Below, piece by piece: positions 1-7,615 of a stretch of 9,498 bases of DNA; the first letter of the stretch is position 1; the number at the start of each line of letters is the position of its first letter. The notes beneath the pieces were generated by a model that did no database searches, was not told where the DNA came from, and saw only the letters and a list, made by a program, of their open reading frames with translations. Both the position numbers and the translations under genes were made by a program. The stretch is from Acidobacteriota bacterium (lineage in GTDB: Bacteria; Acidobacteriota; Terriglobia; Terriglobales; Acidobacteriaceae), in assembly GCA_021793595.1 (NCBI GenBank), contig JAJYSL010000168.1, forward strand, positions 1 through 9,498, given 5' to 3'.

Positions 1-464
1 CGCCGAGCGCGCTGCTGGACTGGAATAACAATTATGGCGACAATCCGGACAAGGCGGTGTGCTTTCATTGCTCAAACCTGCCAAAACATTTCTTCAACGA
101 TGTCGTGATGGATTTTCAGGCGATCATTGCGGGCACGGTGGGCAAAGAAAACACCTTTGGCACCTGCGTGGGCCGCGTCAAAGCGGGCACCATGAGCTAT
201 GCTCGATTTTCGACTGATGACCGCAACGGCGAGATGCGCGGTTATGTCGGCGGCGGCCAATTCACGAACGACCCGCTGGAGACCTTCGGTGGCGCGGGCG
301 TGGTGGAGATTCCGCGGCTGCAGAGCCTGCTGCGCTTCATCTGCCAAGAAGGCTTCGAGCACCATGTCGCCGCCAACTTCTCGGAGAGCGCAAGTGCCGT
401 CTACGAAGCCGCCAGCAACTATCTCGACTGGAATATCTATTTCCACGAGCCGGAAGAAGATTAG
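1..464 (+). CDS. L-fucose/L-arabinose isomerase-family protein, C-terminal part (5' end outside window)
   Basis: The frame is open from the left edge (first full codon at base 3) to TAG at 462-464, giving about 153 residues of a larger protein. Recognisable family segments are SALLDWNNNYGDNPDKAV, FHCSNLP, IIAGTVGKENTFGTCVGRVK, FGGAGVVEIP and the C-terminal GFEHHVAANFS. From the family, these enzymes are cytoplasmic, metal-dependent aldose-ketose isomerases. The paired histidines at 360-365 sit where AraA-type enzymes carry an HH(T/V) metal-ligand motif; that alignment is from memory. The true substrate (L-fucose, L-arabinose or another aldose) cannot be decided from this fragment. The convergent neighbour is an arabinofuranosidase operon, which makes L-arabinose an attractive guess. 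The internal GTG at 57 is only a codon inside the gene, not a start. Confidence 0.82.
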   Translation, partial: PSALLDWNNNYGDNPDKAVCFHCSNLPKHFFNDVVMDFQAIIAGTVGKENTFGTCVGRVKAGTMSYARFSTDDRNGEMRGYVGGGQFTNDPLETFGGAGVVEIPRLQSLLRFICQEGFEHHVAANFSESASAVYEAASNYLDWNIYFHEPEED

Positions 465-484
465 CGTCTCTCGCGGCACGCCTC

Positions 485-505
485 CCCCGGACTAAAAGTC
501 CGGGG
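485..505. terminator. GC-rich hairpin between convergent genes (possible bidirectional terminator or dispersed repeat)
   Basis: CCCCGGACT (485-493) and AGTCCGGGG (497-505) form a perfect 9-bp stem with an AAA loop. It lies 20 bp after the isomerase stop and 15 bp before the end of the mutarotase gene on the other strand, so it could terminate both. There is no clear U-tract on the + strand: GGCTACC follows. Intrinsic termination is therefore not certain. The motif with its following GGCTACC also resembles a short palindromic repeat I associate with acidobacterial spacers, so it may be a repeat copy rather than a dedicated terminator. Confidence 0.5.
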
Positions 506-520
506 CTACCCGAGGAGAGT

Positions 521-1657
521 TTATTTCTGCGTTGAGAAAATATATTCTGTGATGCTATGAAATGTCTCGCCGGGTTTGAGTTCGGTCGACGGAAATGCTG
601 GGTGGTTTGGAGAATCCGGGAAATGCTGCGTTTCCAAACATAACGCGGCGCGTTTCTCATAGACATGGCCATGTTTCCCATGAGCCGTGCCGTCGAGGAA
701 ATTTCCAGAATAAAACTGCACCCCAGGTTGCGTCGTTTTGACAGTCAATACGCGGCCGCTCTTCGGATCCATGACCTGGGCCGCCTCATGCAGGGCAGAT
801 CCCTTTGACGCATCGTTCAGCACAAAGTTCTGATCGTACCCTTTGGCAAATTTCAATTGTTTATTATCCTGATCGATCCGCTTTCCAATCACCGTGGGTG
901 TACGAAAATCGAATGGCGTCCCCGCAACCGGCGCCAATTCGCCGGTTGGAATCAATCCGGCATTCACCGACGTGTAGTGATCCGCCGGGATGGTCATCAC
1001 CTCGTCGAGGATGTTCCCATGGCCTTCTCCGGCCAAATTGAAATAGCTGTGATTGGTCAGGTTCAGCACGGTGTCGGCGTCGGTGGTCGCGGAGTATTCG
1101 ATTTTCAAGGCATGTGCGCTTAGCGTATATCGAACGTGAGTCGTCAATGTTCCTGGATATCCCTGATCCCCATTTTTGCTGACGAGAGTCATTTCCACCC
1201 CATTTGGAATCTCATGGGCCGTCCACACTCGCTTGTCGAATCCGACGGTTCCGCCGTGGAGGCTGTTCTCGCCGTCATTCTTTGGCACTTCATACCGCTT
1301 GCCATCCAGAACAAATGTGCCATGTCCGATGCGGTTGCCGTAGCGTCCTACAATCGCGCCAAAGTATGTTTTGGGGTCACCCAGGTAGCCGGCAAGGGAG
1401 TCATAGCCTAGTACCACATCGGCGACTTTACCGTTGCGATCCGGAACATCGAGCGAGACCAGACGGGCGCCGTAGGTCATGACCCGGGCCGTTAAGTCGC
1501 CTTCGTGTAGCGTGAATATTTCAATTGTTGTTCCGTCTGGCATGGTGCCGAAGACTGACTTCTTAACCTCCGCCTGCATACACAACCCCTCGAGACCAAG
1601 AATGCACAACAAGCAAATATACGCGAATGCTCTGCGCCTTACGGTAACAACGTTCAT
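521..1657 (-). CDS. galM: Aldose 1-epimerase (galactose mutarotase family), predicted exported
   Basis: The 378-residue protein interconverts alpha and beta anomers of aldoses. Family landmarks are in order and at proper spacing: GRYGNRI (104-110, substrate Arg109), ENSLHGG with His134, TNHSYFNLAG with the presumed catalytic acid His203, KGYDQNFVL with Asp275, and LETQHFPDSPNHP with the presumed catalytic base Glu342. About 29 N-terminal residues precede the enzyme: an RRR n-region, a hydrophobic stretch (AFAYICLLCIL), and a possible signal peptidase I site after MQA. This suggests a periplasmic enzyme rather than the cytoplasmic Leloir one. The ATG at 1657 is supported by AGGGAG at 1664-1669 with 6-nt spacing. 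Only 10 bp separate it from the upstream arabinofuranosidase, so the two are probably one transcript. The in vivo substrate may be arabinose, xylose or galactose. Confidence 0.93.
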   Translation of the reverse strand: MNVVTVRRRAFAYICLLCILGLEGLCMQAEVKKSVFGTMPDGTTIEIFTLHEGDLTARVMTYGARLVSLDVPDRNGKVADVVLGYDSLAGYLGDPKTYFGAIVGRYGNRIGHGTFVLDGKRYEVPKNDGENSLHGGTVGFDKRVWTAHEIPNGVEMTLVSKNGDQGYPGTLTTHVRYTLSAHALKIEYSATTDADTVLNLTNHSYFNLAGEGHGNILDEVMTIPADHYTSVNAGLIPTGELAPVAGTPFDFRTPTVIGKRIDQDNKQLKFAKGYDQNFVLNDASKGSALHEAAQVMDPKSGRVLTVKTTQPGVQFYSGNFLDGTAHGKHGHVYEKRAALCLETQHFPDSPNHPAFPSTELKPGETFHSITEYIFSTQK

Positions 1658-1663
1658 TACACA

Positions 1664-1670
1664 CTCCCTA
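1664..1670 (-). promoter_or_regulatory. Ribosome binding site of the mutarotase overlapping the upstream stop codon
   Basis: On the minus strand the sequence reads TAGGGAG followed by TGTGTA and the ATG. The TAG (1670-1668) ends the arabinofuranosidase gene, and the purine-rich AGGGAG (1669-1664) shares its last two bases. A ribosome finishing the first gene therefore stands on the Shine-Dalgarno of the second, which suggests translational coupling. Confidence 0.7.
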
Positions 1671-3596
1671 TTGCAGCGTTATATCGACGACCTGAATCGA
1701 GTACGGTGGAAAGGTGTGGCGCCAATCGGAGGAAACGTCACTGATCTCACTTTGGACCGGGACCATTCGTGTGGGGTCCGCAAGTGAGTTGGTTTCCTCA
1801 GTCGAATGCCCGCTGAGCGTCGTCAATGCGGCGGCTCCCGTGGGTCTGTTTTTGCCGGTCAGCTGAATCTCGAGCGACTGCGCCTTGGACGAGGCATTGA
1901 CCACCTTCACGTACAGCATTCGATTCGACGCGTCCCTGGTGACAGAAGTGAACAGCAGCGGAGGCGCGCCCTTCAATGAGGATGCGGGCACTTTGTTGCC
2001 GACGTGGCTGCTGAACATCACTTGGACATAATAGCTGGGCGAACCGTAACTGTGCAGCGCGTCGTAGCCGATCAAATCCGGAACCCACTGCGACGCCCCG
2101 GGATTAACGTTGACAAATAATGGTGCATAGCTGGCCATGATCACGATGTCGCTATTACGTTCCAGGCCCGTCAGCCAAGCGGCATCCGCCAAAGCGGCTC
2201 CCATATCAGGCGTTGGCGAACCCTCGCGGGTAGCCCACTCTCCGACGAAGATCTTCGGGCCCTTACGATCAGTGTTGTCGTAGTGATGGGTGTCGTCGAA
2301 AAATTCCTGCGCCGTGCGATAGAAATGATCGTCGATCACGTCAGGCATCCGGCTCTTCACCGGAGCGGTTGCGATCACCTGCAGCCTGGGATATGCCTTT
2401 TTAATCGCGTCGTAGAATTGCGCGAACCTGCCATCATAGCTGCCGGATTTGTCGAATTCATCCTCGTTTCCCACTTCGACATAAGTCAGAGGAAAAGGAG
2501 CCGGATGCCCGTCCTTCGCCCGCACGGCTCCCCATGTTGTCTCGGGGCCGCCGCTGACGTATTGAATTTCCTCCAGCGCGCTCTGGACGTACGGCGCAAG
2601 CTCCGGACCCGGTGTCACATGCTCCTGTCCCATGGAGTAGCCGGCATATACGGCCAGCACCGGCTGCATGTGCAGGTCCTGACACCATTCCAGAAATTCC
2701 AGCAGTCCCAGTCCGTCGGAGCTGTGATAGCCCCAAGGGCTGGGATGCGTGGGCCGATCGACCAGTGGGCCAAGAGTCTCCTTCCAGGGATACCGGTCGG
2801 CAATGTGGTTGCCTTCCAAATAGTTTCCGCCGGGAAGGCGCAGGAACGCCGGATGCATGGCCGCGAGCTTTTCCATCAGGCCGATGCGGTTGCCATTGGG
2901 TGTGTTGTCGTAGGTCGGCGGAAACAGTGAGACAAGGCTGAACCAGACCGTTCCCGGTTGCGCCACCGTCAGAACAAGGTGGTTGCTGGAGGAGGTTGCG
3001 ATTTGTCCGGTTTGCAACGCAACCTTATATTGCTTCCACTCCGCTGTCAGCGAGGGTACACTGGCGCTCGCGACGACGGCGCCCGTACTGTTATTCACCA
3101 CGCTCATTGTTACTGGACCCGATGAATCGTGGTCAGCCTTGGCATAGAAGGAGCCAGCATACGTGGTATTGGGTCGAAGCGGGATACCCCAGTAGCCGTT
3201 GTTTACGATGCCAGCCGCATCGGAATTATCGGCTCGCTGCACCGTCAGTTTCAGACTGCTGGTCAGGGCAGTGCTGGGACCTGTGGACTTGTCGATCTTC
3301 ATCGACGCGCGCACATTTCCCTCCCGCAAAATTCGCCAGTGGTCGGGGTGATTCGGATTGTCTTGAAAGGCGCGGTTGCGGATCAGCTCCGCATAAATTC
3401 CCCCGTCATAGGAATGATTGATTTCCTCGGTCATCAATCCATACAGGGTTGGACTGACGTTTGCGACAGATGTGTCCGTCTGGATTTTCATCACGGCTCC
3501 CGCGCTCTGGGTCGCCGGCTGTTGCGCGAGCAACAACGGTACCAACGTCGCGATACCGAAGATGGTTCCCCCCAGGCGGTGAATCGATCCAATCAT
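1668..3596 (-). CDS. Exported GH51 alpha-L-arabinofuranosidase with inserted CBM4/9-like domain
   Basis: The 642-residue protein should hydrolyse terminal alpha-L-arabinofuranosyl residues from arabinoxylan, arabinan or similar polymers. An N-terminal signal (about 1-25, hydrophobic TIFGIATLVPLLLA) predicts export. The family start VSPTLYGLMTEEINHSYDGG lies at 48-67, followed by a beta-rich stretch (about 80-225) resembling a CBM4/9 carbohydrate-binding module. The (beta/alpha)8 core begins near FLRLPGGNYLEG (251-262). Likely catalytic residues are the acid/base Glu378 in VEVGNEDEF and the nucleophile Glu453 in FVGEWATREG. A C-terminal beta domain ends in YSIQVVDITLQ. The layout matches the eukaryote-like GH51 subgroup. 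An in-frame ATG at 3614 would add six residues, but the best Shine-Dalgarno lies inside those codons, so 3596 is preferred. It is the first gene of an operon with the mutarotase. Confidence 0.9.
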   Translation of the reverse strand: MIGSIHRLGGTIFGIATLVPLLLAQQPATQSAGAVMKIQTDTSVANVSPTLYGLMTEEINHSYDGGIYAELIRNRAFQDNPNHPDHWRILREGNVRASMKIDKSTGPSTALTSSLKLTVQRADNSDAAGIVNNGYWGIPLRPNTTYAGSFYAKADHDSSGPVTMSVVNNSTGAVVASASVPSLTAEWKQYKVALQTGQIATSSSNHLVLTVAQPGTVWFSLVSLFPPTYDNTPNGNRIGLMEKLAAMHPAFLRLPGGNYLEGNHIADRYPWKETLGPLVDRPTHPSPWGYHSSDGLGLLEFLEWCQDLHMQPVLAVYAGYSMGQEHVTPGPELAPYVQSALEEIQYVSGGPETTWGAVRAKDGHPAPFPLTYVEVGNEDEFDKSGSYDGRFAQFYDAIKKAYPRLQVIATAPVKSRMPDVIDDHFYRTAQEFFDDTHHYDNTDRKGPKIFVGEWATREGSPTPDMGAALADAAWLTGLERNSDIVIMASYAPLFVNVNPGASQWVPDLIGYDALHSYGSPSYYVQVMFSSHVGNKVPASSLKGAPPLLFTSVTRDASNRMLYVKVVNASSKAQSLEIQLTGKNRPTGAAALTTLSGHSTEETNSLADPTRMVPVQSEISDVSSDWRHTFPPYSIQVVDITLQ

Positions 3597-3602
3597 GGCA
3601 CA

Positions 3603-3608
3603 TCCTCC
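3603..3608 (-). promoter_or_regulatory. Shine-Dalgarno GGAGGA that fixes the arabinofuranosidase start
   Basis: The minus strand reads GGAGGA, then TGTGCC, then ATG at 3596. The motif is nearly the full anti-16S complement at 6-nt spacing. It lies within codons 3-4 of the longer alternative frame starting at 3614, which therefore is unlikely to be the initiation site. Confidence 0.75.
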
Positions 3609-4031
3609 ATTCACAAAGTCAATCCATGCGTTTCACAAAACTTCGGCGTCTCAAGAAACTGCGGCGCAGGGAACGTTCGGCCACGCATTCTCCTATCCTT
3701 GCCACTGTATCGAGAACTGGCGAGGGATGCGAACCGGCTCGACGGGCCGCATTGAGTTCTGCGGTGTGGAACTGCAGTGAGCGCCGATCTGCGTGCCTGA
3801 ACCCACAAAGGTGACCAATGGCTGCGGCGAGATCGTACCAATCCTCTCATTTCGTTAATGTTCTGCCTGTCATTCGTCGATAGTCAGGACATAGGCGGAT
3901 GGAGTCTTTGAGTTGCGGCTGAACGGACTGCACTTGTTCCCAGAGATAGCCGAATTTGCGGCGTTGTCCAGCGCAGACGGTCAAAATGCGATTCAAGAAA
4001 AGTAGACCAGGCTGGTGAGAAAACAGGGTAT
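3609..4031. other. Divergent intergenic region between the sugar operon and the chemosensory cluster; no gene recognised
   Basis: These roughly 420 bases separate the leftward arabinofuranosidase operon from the rightward che genes, so promoters in both directions are expected here. Short open frames exist on both strands, but none has a good ribosome binding site or a recognisable sequence. I found no convincing sigma-70 or sigma-28 promoter, no long palindrome and no RNA gene. A weak TTGTCC (about 3964) with TGCGAT 17 bases later is the nearest thing to a + strand promoter and is not annotated as one. Confidence 0.5.
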
Positions 4032-4041
4032 GGAAGAAGCG

Positions 4042-4572
4042 ATGAACGGACCGAGCACGGAAGATTTGTATGAGGCGATCTGTCGAGCGACAGAGCAGGT
4101 ATTTGCCACCATGCTGAATATGGAGATCGAGCCCGGTGCGCCGATCTTCGAGCATGACTACACCGGGCGCTTTGACGGGGTGGTTTCCTTTGTCGGCATG
4201 GCGGGCGAATGGCTGGGAACCGGCGGCCTTTCCTGTGACGCAGTGTTTGCCCGTCGGATTGCGGGCTCCTTTTTGATGATGGACTTTCCCACCGTCGACG
4301 ATGATGTGTTGGACGCCATCGGCGAACTGACCAACATCATCATCGGCAACGTAAAAGGAACCATAGAGCAATCCGTCGGCCCGATGGCGTTAAGCACTCC
4401 CACCTGCATTGTGGGACATGATCTGACAGCTCGTTCGCTAGGCCGGAACCGCTGGACGGTCATCCGCTTCCGCTGCGGGGAAGACAAACTGGACGTGATG
4501 ATGTATCTGATTCCACGAAGTCCATTCGACCGGGAGGTGGAGAGCCGTCGGCGGATGATGGTCGGTTCATAA
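4042..4572 (+). CDS. cheX: CheX-type chemotaxis phosphatase-domain protein
   Basis: The 176-residue protein matches the CheC/CheX/FliY fold. CheX is known to dephosphorylate CheY-P in the cytoplasm. The hallmark E-x2-N motif is in DAIGELTNIIIGNVK (91-105), giving Glu95 and Asn98 as the presumed catalytic pair. The N-terminal helix (LYEAICRATEQVFATMLNME) and the following GRFDGVVSFVGMAGEWLG strand pair are also typical. Only one E-x2-N motif is seen, as in CheX rather than two-site CheC. The start at 4042 is chosen because GGAAG at 4032-4036 lies 5 nt upstream; in-frame GTG at 4015 and ATG at 4030 would add 9 or 4 residues and have poorer sites. It is first in the che cluster, 103 bp before the response regulator, its likely substrate. 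Confidence 0.8.
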   Translation: MNGPSTEDLYEAICRATEQVFATMLNMEIEPGAPIFEHDYTGRFDGVVSFVGMAGEWLGTGGLSCDAVFARRIAGSFLMMDFPTVDDDVLDAIGELTNIIIGNVKGTIEQSVGPMALSTPTCIVGHDLTARSLGRNRWTVIRFRCGEDKLDVMMYLIPRSPFDREVESRRRMMVGS

Positions 4573-4675
4573 CACGCTGGATCGCAAGTCGCGAATGGGT
4601 GGCATCCGTCGTTTCAAAGTTAGATCGCTTGGGGTTAGTCAAAAGAACTATGAAAGGGAAGCAGGCGCGAATCGT

Positions 4676-5050
4676 ATGTCGAAAGCAATGGTAGTGGACG
4701 ACTCACGCACAATTCGAATCATTCTGACAAAAATGTTGACGGAACTTGGATTCGAAGTCTGTCCGGCGGCCGATGGAAAAGAGGCGCTGCAGGTGGTGGA
4801 GCGCGAACAGGGAAGCTTCTCCGCAATCATGGCGGATTGGAACATGCCGGAGATGACCGGACTGGAACTGGTCAAACATCTGCGTTCCGACCCGCGACTG
4901 AGCGCGGTACCCATCATGATGATCACCACCGAGACGGAAACTCGCCAGGTGTTGGCGGCGCTGGAGGCAGGGGCGAATGAGTACGTGATGAAGCCTTTCA
5001 GCCGGGACATCATCGCCGACAAGCTACGCCTGATGGGAGTTCTGGAGTAG
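4676..5050 (+). CDS. cheY: CheY-type single-domain response regulator
   Basis: The 124-residue receiver domain has no output domain, as in CheY. The key residues are present at CheY spacing: Asp8/Asp9 in VVDDS for Mg2+, phosphoacceptor Asp54 in ADWNMPEMTG, Thr84 in ITTE, Tyr103 and Lys106 in EYVMKPF. DWNMP with Tyr at the position of E. coli Tyr106 is a strong resemblance to chemotaxis CheY rather than a generic receiver. It should accept phosphate from the downstream CheA and lose it through the upstream CheX. The frame extends open to 4595, but the receiver fold begins right at ATG 4676, which follows a modest GCAGGCG purine-rich site (4661-4667). The protein ends exactly at the receiver boundary (LRLMGVLE). 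Confidence 0.88.
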   Translation: MSKAMVVDDSRTIRIILTKMLTELGFEVCPAADGKEALQVVEREQGSFSAIMADWNMPEMTGLELVKHLRSDPRLSAVPIMMITTETETRQVLAALEAGANEYVMKPFSRDIIADKLRLMGVLE

Positions 5051-5185
5051 ACCCGCCGGGGGAATCAGGGCATAGGGTTACCTGAGACTTTCTCTCATTG
5101 CCGCGTGTTTCTCGATGTGCGTGTTCCGCGCCGATATTGGAAGATTCAACCCGCCGCGGGCGCGGATGTGTATCAGGAGTTCAGT

Positions 5186-5192
5186 GAAGGAG
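5186..5192 (+). promoter_or_regulatory. Shine-Dalgarno GAAGGAG of cheA
   Basis: GAAGGAG lies 8 nt before ATG 5201. It decides the start against the longer open frame reaching back to 5105, whose extra 32 residues have no HPt character. Confidence 0.75.
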
Positions 5193-5200
5193 AAACATTG

Positions 5201-7615
5201 ATGAACGGCGCGGATGGCATGGACGACATTGTGAAAGAGTTCATTGTCGAAAGCACGGAAAACCTCGATCAATTGGACCGTGACCTGATCAGCCTGGAGA
5301 AGAATCCCACCTCAAAAGAACTTCTGGGCTCCATCTTTCGGGCAGTTCACACCGTGAAAGGAACCACCGGATTCCTGGGCTTTTCAAAATTGGAACAGGT
5401 GGCCCACGCCGGCGAAAGTCTCCTGAGCCGGCTACGCGAAGGCGTCCTGGTGCTGTCTCCTTCAATCATCAGCGGATTGCTGGCCATGGTGGATGCGGTG
5501 CGCACCATGCTGGCCACCATCGAGAAGACTGGGTCGGACGGAGATACGGATTACGCACCGCTGATCCAGTTTCTGACGCAGTTGCAGGCACAGCAGCCTG
5601 ACGACAAAATCCAGGACGGTCAAATGGCGCCCGCGTCTTCATTCTGCGTGGTGGAGCGGGAGCAGTCACAGGACACGATCAAACCGAGCACCTCCGAGGA
5701 GGATGGCGACGATCAATTACCGCTGGGACAAATTCTGGTGGAGAACGATCTTGTGAAGGAAGAGCAACTGGCTAGCGCTCTCGACCAGCAAATGCAAGGC
5801 GATCCGCGAAGGGTTGGGGAGATTCTTGTGTCCTGTGGAGCGGTGCATCCAGAGGATGTACTGGAAGCATTGCAGGCCCAGAATGACGGGGTCACCCCAA
5901 ATCTTTCCAGCAACAACATTCGCGTCGATGTGGGACAGCTGGACAAGCTGATGAACCTGGTGGGGGAACTGGTGTTGGCTCGCAATCAGATTCTGCAATT
6001 CAGTACGACGCAGCAGGACTCAGCCTTCCTGAACACCACGCAGCGTTTGAGCCTGATCACGACGGAGTTGCAGGAAGGCGTGATGAAGACCCGCATGCAG
6101 CCGATCGAAAACGTTTGGGGGAAATTTCCTCGCGTGGTGCGCGATCTGGCTCTCGCCTGCGGCAAGCGGGTACAGGTGGTGATGGAAGGTAAGGACACCG
6201 AGCTCGACAAGACCATTTTGGAGGCCATCAAGGATCCGCTGACCCATTTGATCCGTAACGCGGTCGATCATGGCCTCGAATCCCCGTCGCAGCGCGAAGC
6301 CGCGGGCAAATCGCCCGAGGGACGGCTGTTTTTGCGCGCTTATCACGAGGGAGGGCAGGTCAATATTGAAATCTCCGACGATGGTGGGGGCATCGACCTG
6401 AGCGCTGTGAGAGCGAAAGCTGTGGAACGGGGATTGATTCCGCAGGAACAGGCCACGCGGATGAGCGAGCGCGAGGCGTACCAATTGATTTTTCTGCCGG
6501 GATTTTCCACCGCGCAAAAGGTGACGAATGTATCCGGTCGGGGTGTTGGCATGGACGTCGTCAAGACCAACATCGAAAAAATTGGCGGCACGGTGGACCT
6601 GCAAAGTGCTGCGGGTTCAGGAACGACTGTAAAAATCAAGATCCCGCTGACGCTGGCGATTATTCCTGCGCTAATTGTGACCTGCGGCGGCGAACGCTAT
6701 GCCATCCCGCAGGTGAGCCTGCTGGAGTTGGTGCGGCTGGAAGGCAATGGCGCGCGGCAGGGCATCGAGAGCGTTCATGGCGCTCCGGTCTATCGTTTGC
6801 GCGGCAATCTGCTGTCGCTGGTCTATCTCCATCGCGAACTCCATTTCGATTCCGTCGCCGCCCCTGATTCCCTCCAGAAAGATGTCGTGAACATCGCGGT
6901 GCTGCAGGCAGACGACTGTCAGTTTGGACTGATCGTGGATGAAGTGAACGATACGGAAGAGATCGTGGTGAAGCCGCTGGGAGAGCTGCTAAAAGGTCTT
7001 TCAGTATATACCGGGGCGACAATCATGGGCGACGGGCGAGTGGCCCTGATCCTCGATGTCCTTGGACTGGCGCAGCATGCCGGCGTGATCAGCGAAGTGC
7101 ATCGGCGCAAGCTTTCCGAAGATGCGACACCGGCCGCCGAACGAGCCCAGGAGCGCAAAACCTTGCTGCTGTTCCAGAGCCCGGATGAGGGACGGATGGC
7201 GATTTCTCTCTCCGATGTCACGCGCCTGGAGACCTTTTCACGATCTTCGATCGAGCGCACAGGCGAGCAGCAGGTGGTGCAGTATCGCGGGACCATCCTG
7301 CCGCTGGTGCATGTTTCCCGCATGTTGGAGGAGCGCCGGCTCCTGCCTCGGGGCCCTTCTGCCACCGAGGAGGACAAGGTGCAGGTGATCGTTCACACAC
7401 GCAACCGGCGCAGCGTTGGCCTGGTGGTGGAACGAATCCTCGATATTGTCGAAGACGATCTGGGCACACGGCGACCGTCCAGCCGCGATGGCGTATTGGG
7501 TTCATTCGTGGTCCAGGGTAAAGTCACGGAACTCCTGGATGTAGACGGCGTGATTCGCCAGCAGGATCCCACCTTCTTTGATCCGGAGCAGTTACTCACA
7601 GGAGTTGCATCATGA
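5201..7615 (+). CDS. cheA: Chemotaxis histidine kinase CheA with MshEN-like insert and two CheW-like domains
   Basis: The 804-residue cytoplasmic kinase phosphorylates itself and then CheY. Domains in order: HPt/P1 (about 7-110) with phospho-site His50 in RAVHTVKGTTGFLGF; a short acidic linker; a tandem GspE-N/MshEN-like motif (174-197 and 204-227) where P2 normally lies; P3 dimerisation helices (about 240-300); P4 ATPase with N-box HLIRNAVDHGLES (349-361), G1 SDDGGGID (392-399), F-box FLPGFSTA (431-438) and G2 GRGVGMDVV (446-454); P5 CheW-like (about 482-625); and a second CheW-like domain (about 653-785). All kinase boxes look intact. The extra CheW domain makes it longer than typical CheA of about 650 residues. 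A strong ribosome site before ATG 5201 sets the start. Its last codons overlap cheW by ATGA. Confidence 0.95.
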   Translation: MNGADGMDDIVKEFIVESTENLDQLDRDLISLEKNPTSKELLGSIFRAVHTVKGTTGFLGFSKLEQVAHAGESLLSRLREGVLVLSPSIISGLLAMVDAVRTMLATIEKTGSDGDTDYAPLIQFLTQLQAQQPDDKIQDGQMAPASSFCVVEREQSQDTIKPSTSEEDGDDQLPLGQILVENDLVKEEQLASALDQQMQGDPRRVGEILVSCGAVHPEDVLEALQAQNDGVTPNLSSNNIRVDVGQLDKLMNLVGELVLARNQILQFSTTQQDSAFLNTTQRLSLITTELQEGVMKTRMQPIENVWGKFPRVVRDLALACGKRVQVVMEGKDTELDKTILEAIKDPLTHLIRNAVDHGLESPSQREAAGKSPEGRLFLRAYHEGGQVNIEISDDGGGIDLSAVRAKAVERGLIPQEQATRMSEREAYQLIFLPGFSTAQKVTNVSGRGVGMDVVKTNIEKIGGTVDLQSAAGSGTTVKIKIPLTLAIIPALIVTCGGERYAIPQVSLLELVRLEGNGARQGIESVHGAPVYRLRGNLLSLVYLHRELHFDSVAAPDSLQKDVVNIAVLQADDCQFGLIVDEVNDTEEIVVKPLGELLKGLSVYTGATIMGDGRVALILDVLGLAQHAGVISEVHRRKLSEDATPAAERAQERKTLLLFQSPDEGRMAISLSDVTRLETFSRSSIERTGEQQVVQYRGTILPLVHVSRMLEERRLLPRGPSATEEDKVQVIVHTRNRRSVGLVVERILDIVEDDLGTRRPSSRDGVLGSFVVQGKVTELLDVDGVIRQQDPTFFDPEQLLTGVAS

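Noticed and set aside
2283..2930. Plus-strand open frame inside the arabinofuranosidase gene
   Set aside because: It is antisense to the catalytic core of the GH51 enzyme, including the acid/base motif, and has no family resemblance.
3597..3614. Upstream ATG (3614) as the arabinofuranosidase start
   Set aside because: The GGAGGA ribosome site would be inside the coding sequence, whereas it is ideally placed for the ATG at 3596.
3964..3992. Possible sigma-70 promoter TTGTCC-17-TGCGAT before cheX
   Set aside because: The -10 matches only three of six consensus bases, and similar matches are expected by chance in 450 bp.
3847..4371. Minus-strand open frame of 174 codons across the spacer and cheX
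   Set aside because: Most of it mirrors cheX, and it resembles no family. The cheX E-x2-N motif and fold pattern on the + strand are decisive.
4582..4594. Small inverted repeat TCGC-5-GCGA between cheX and cheY
   Set aside because: A 4-bp stem is too short to support as an operator or terminator.
5105..5200. N-terminal extension of CheA to 5105
   Set aside because: The extra residues do not resemble an HPt start, and GAAGGAG stands 8 nt before ATG 5201.
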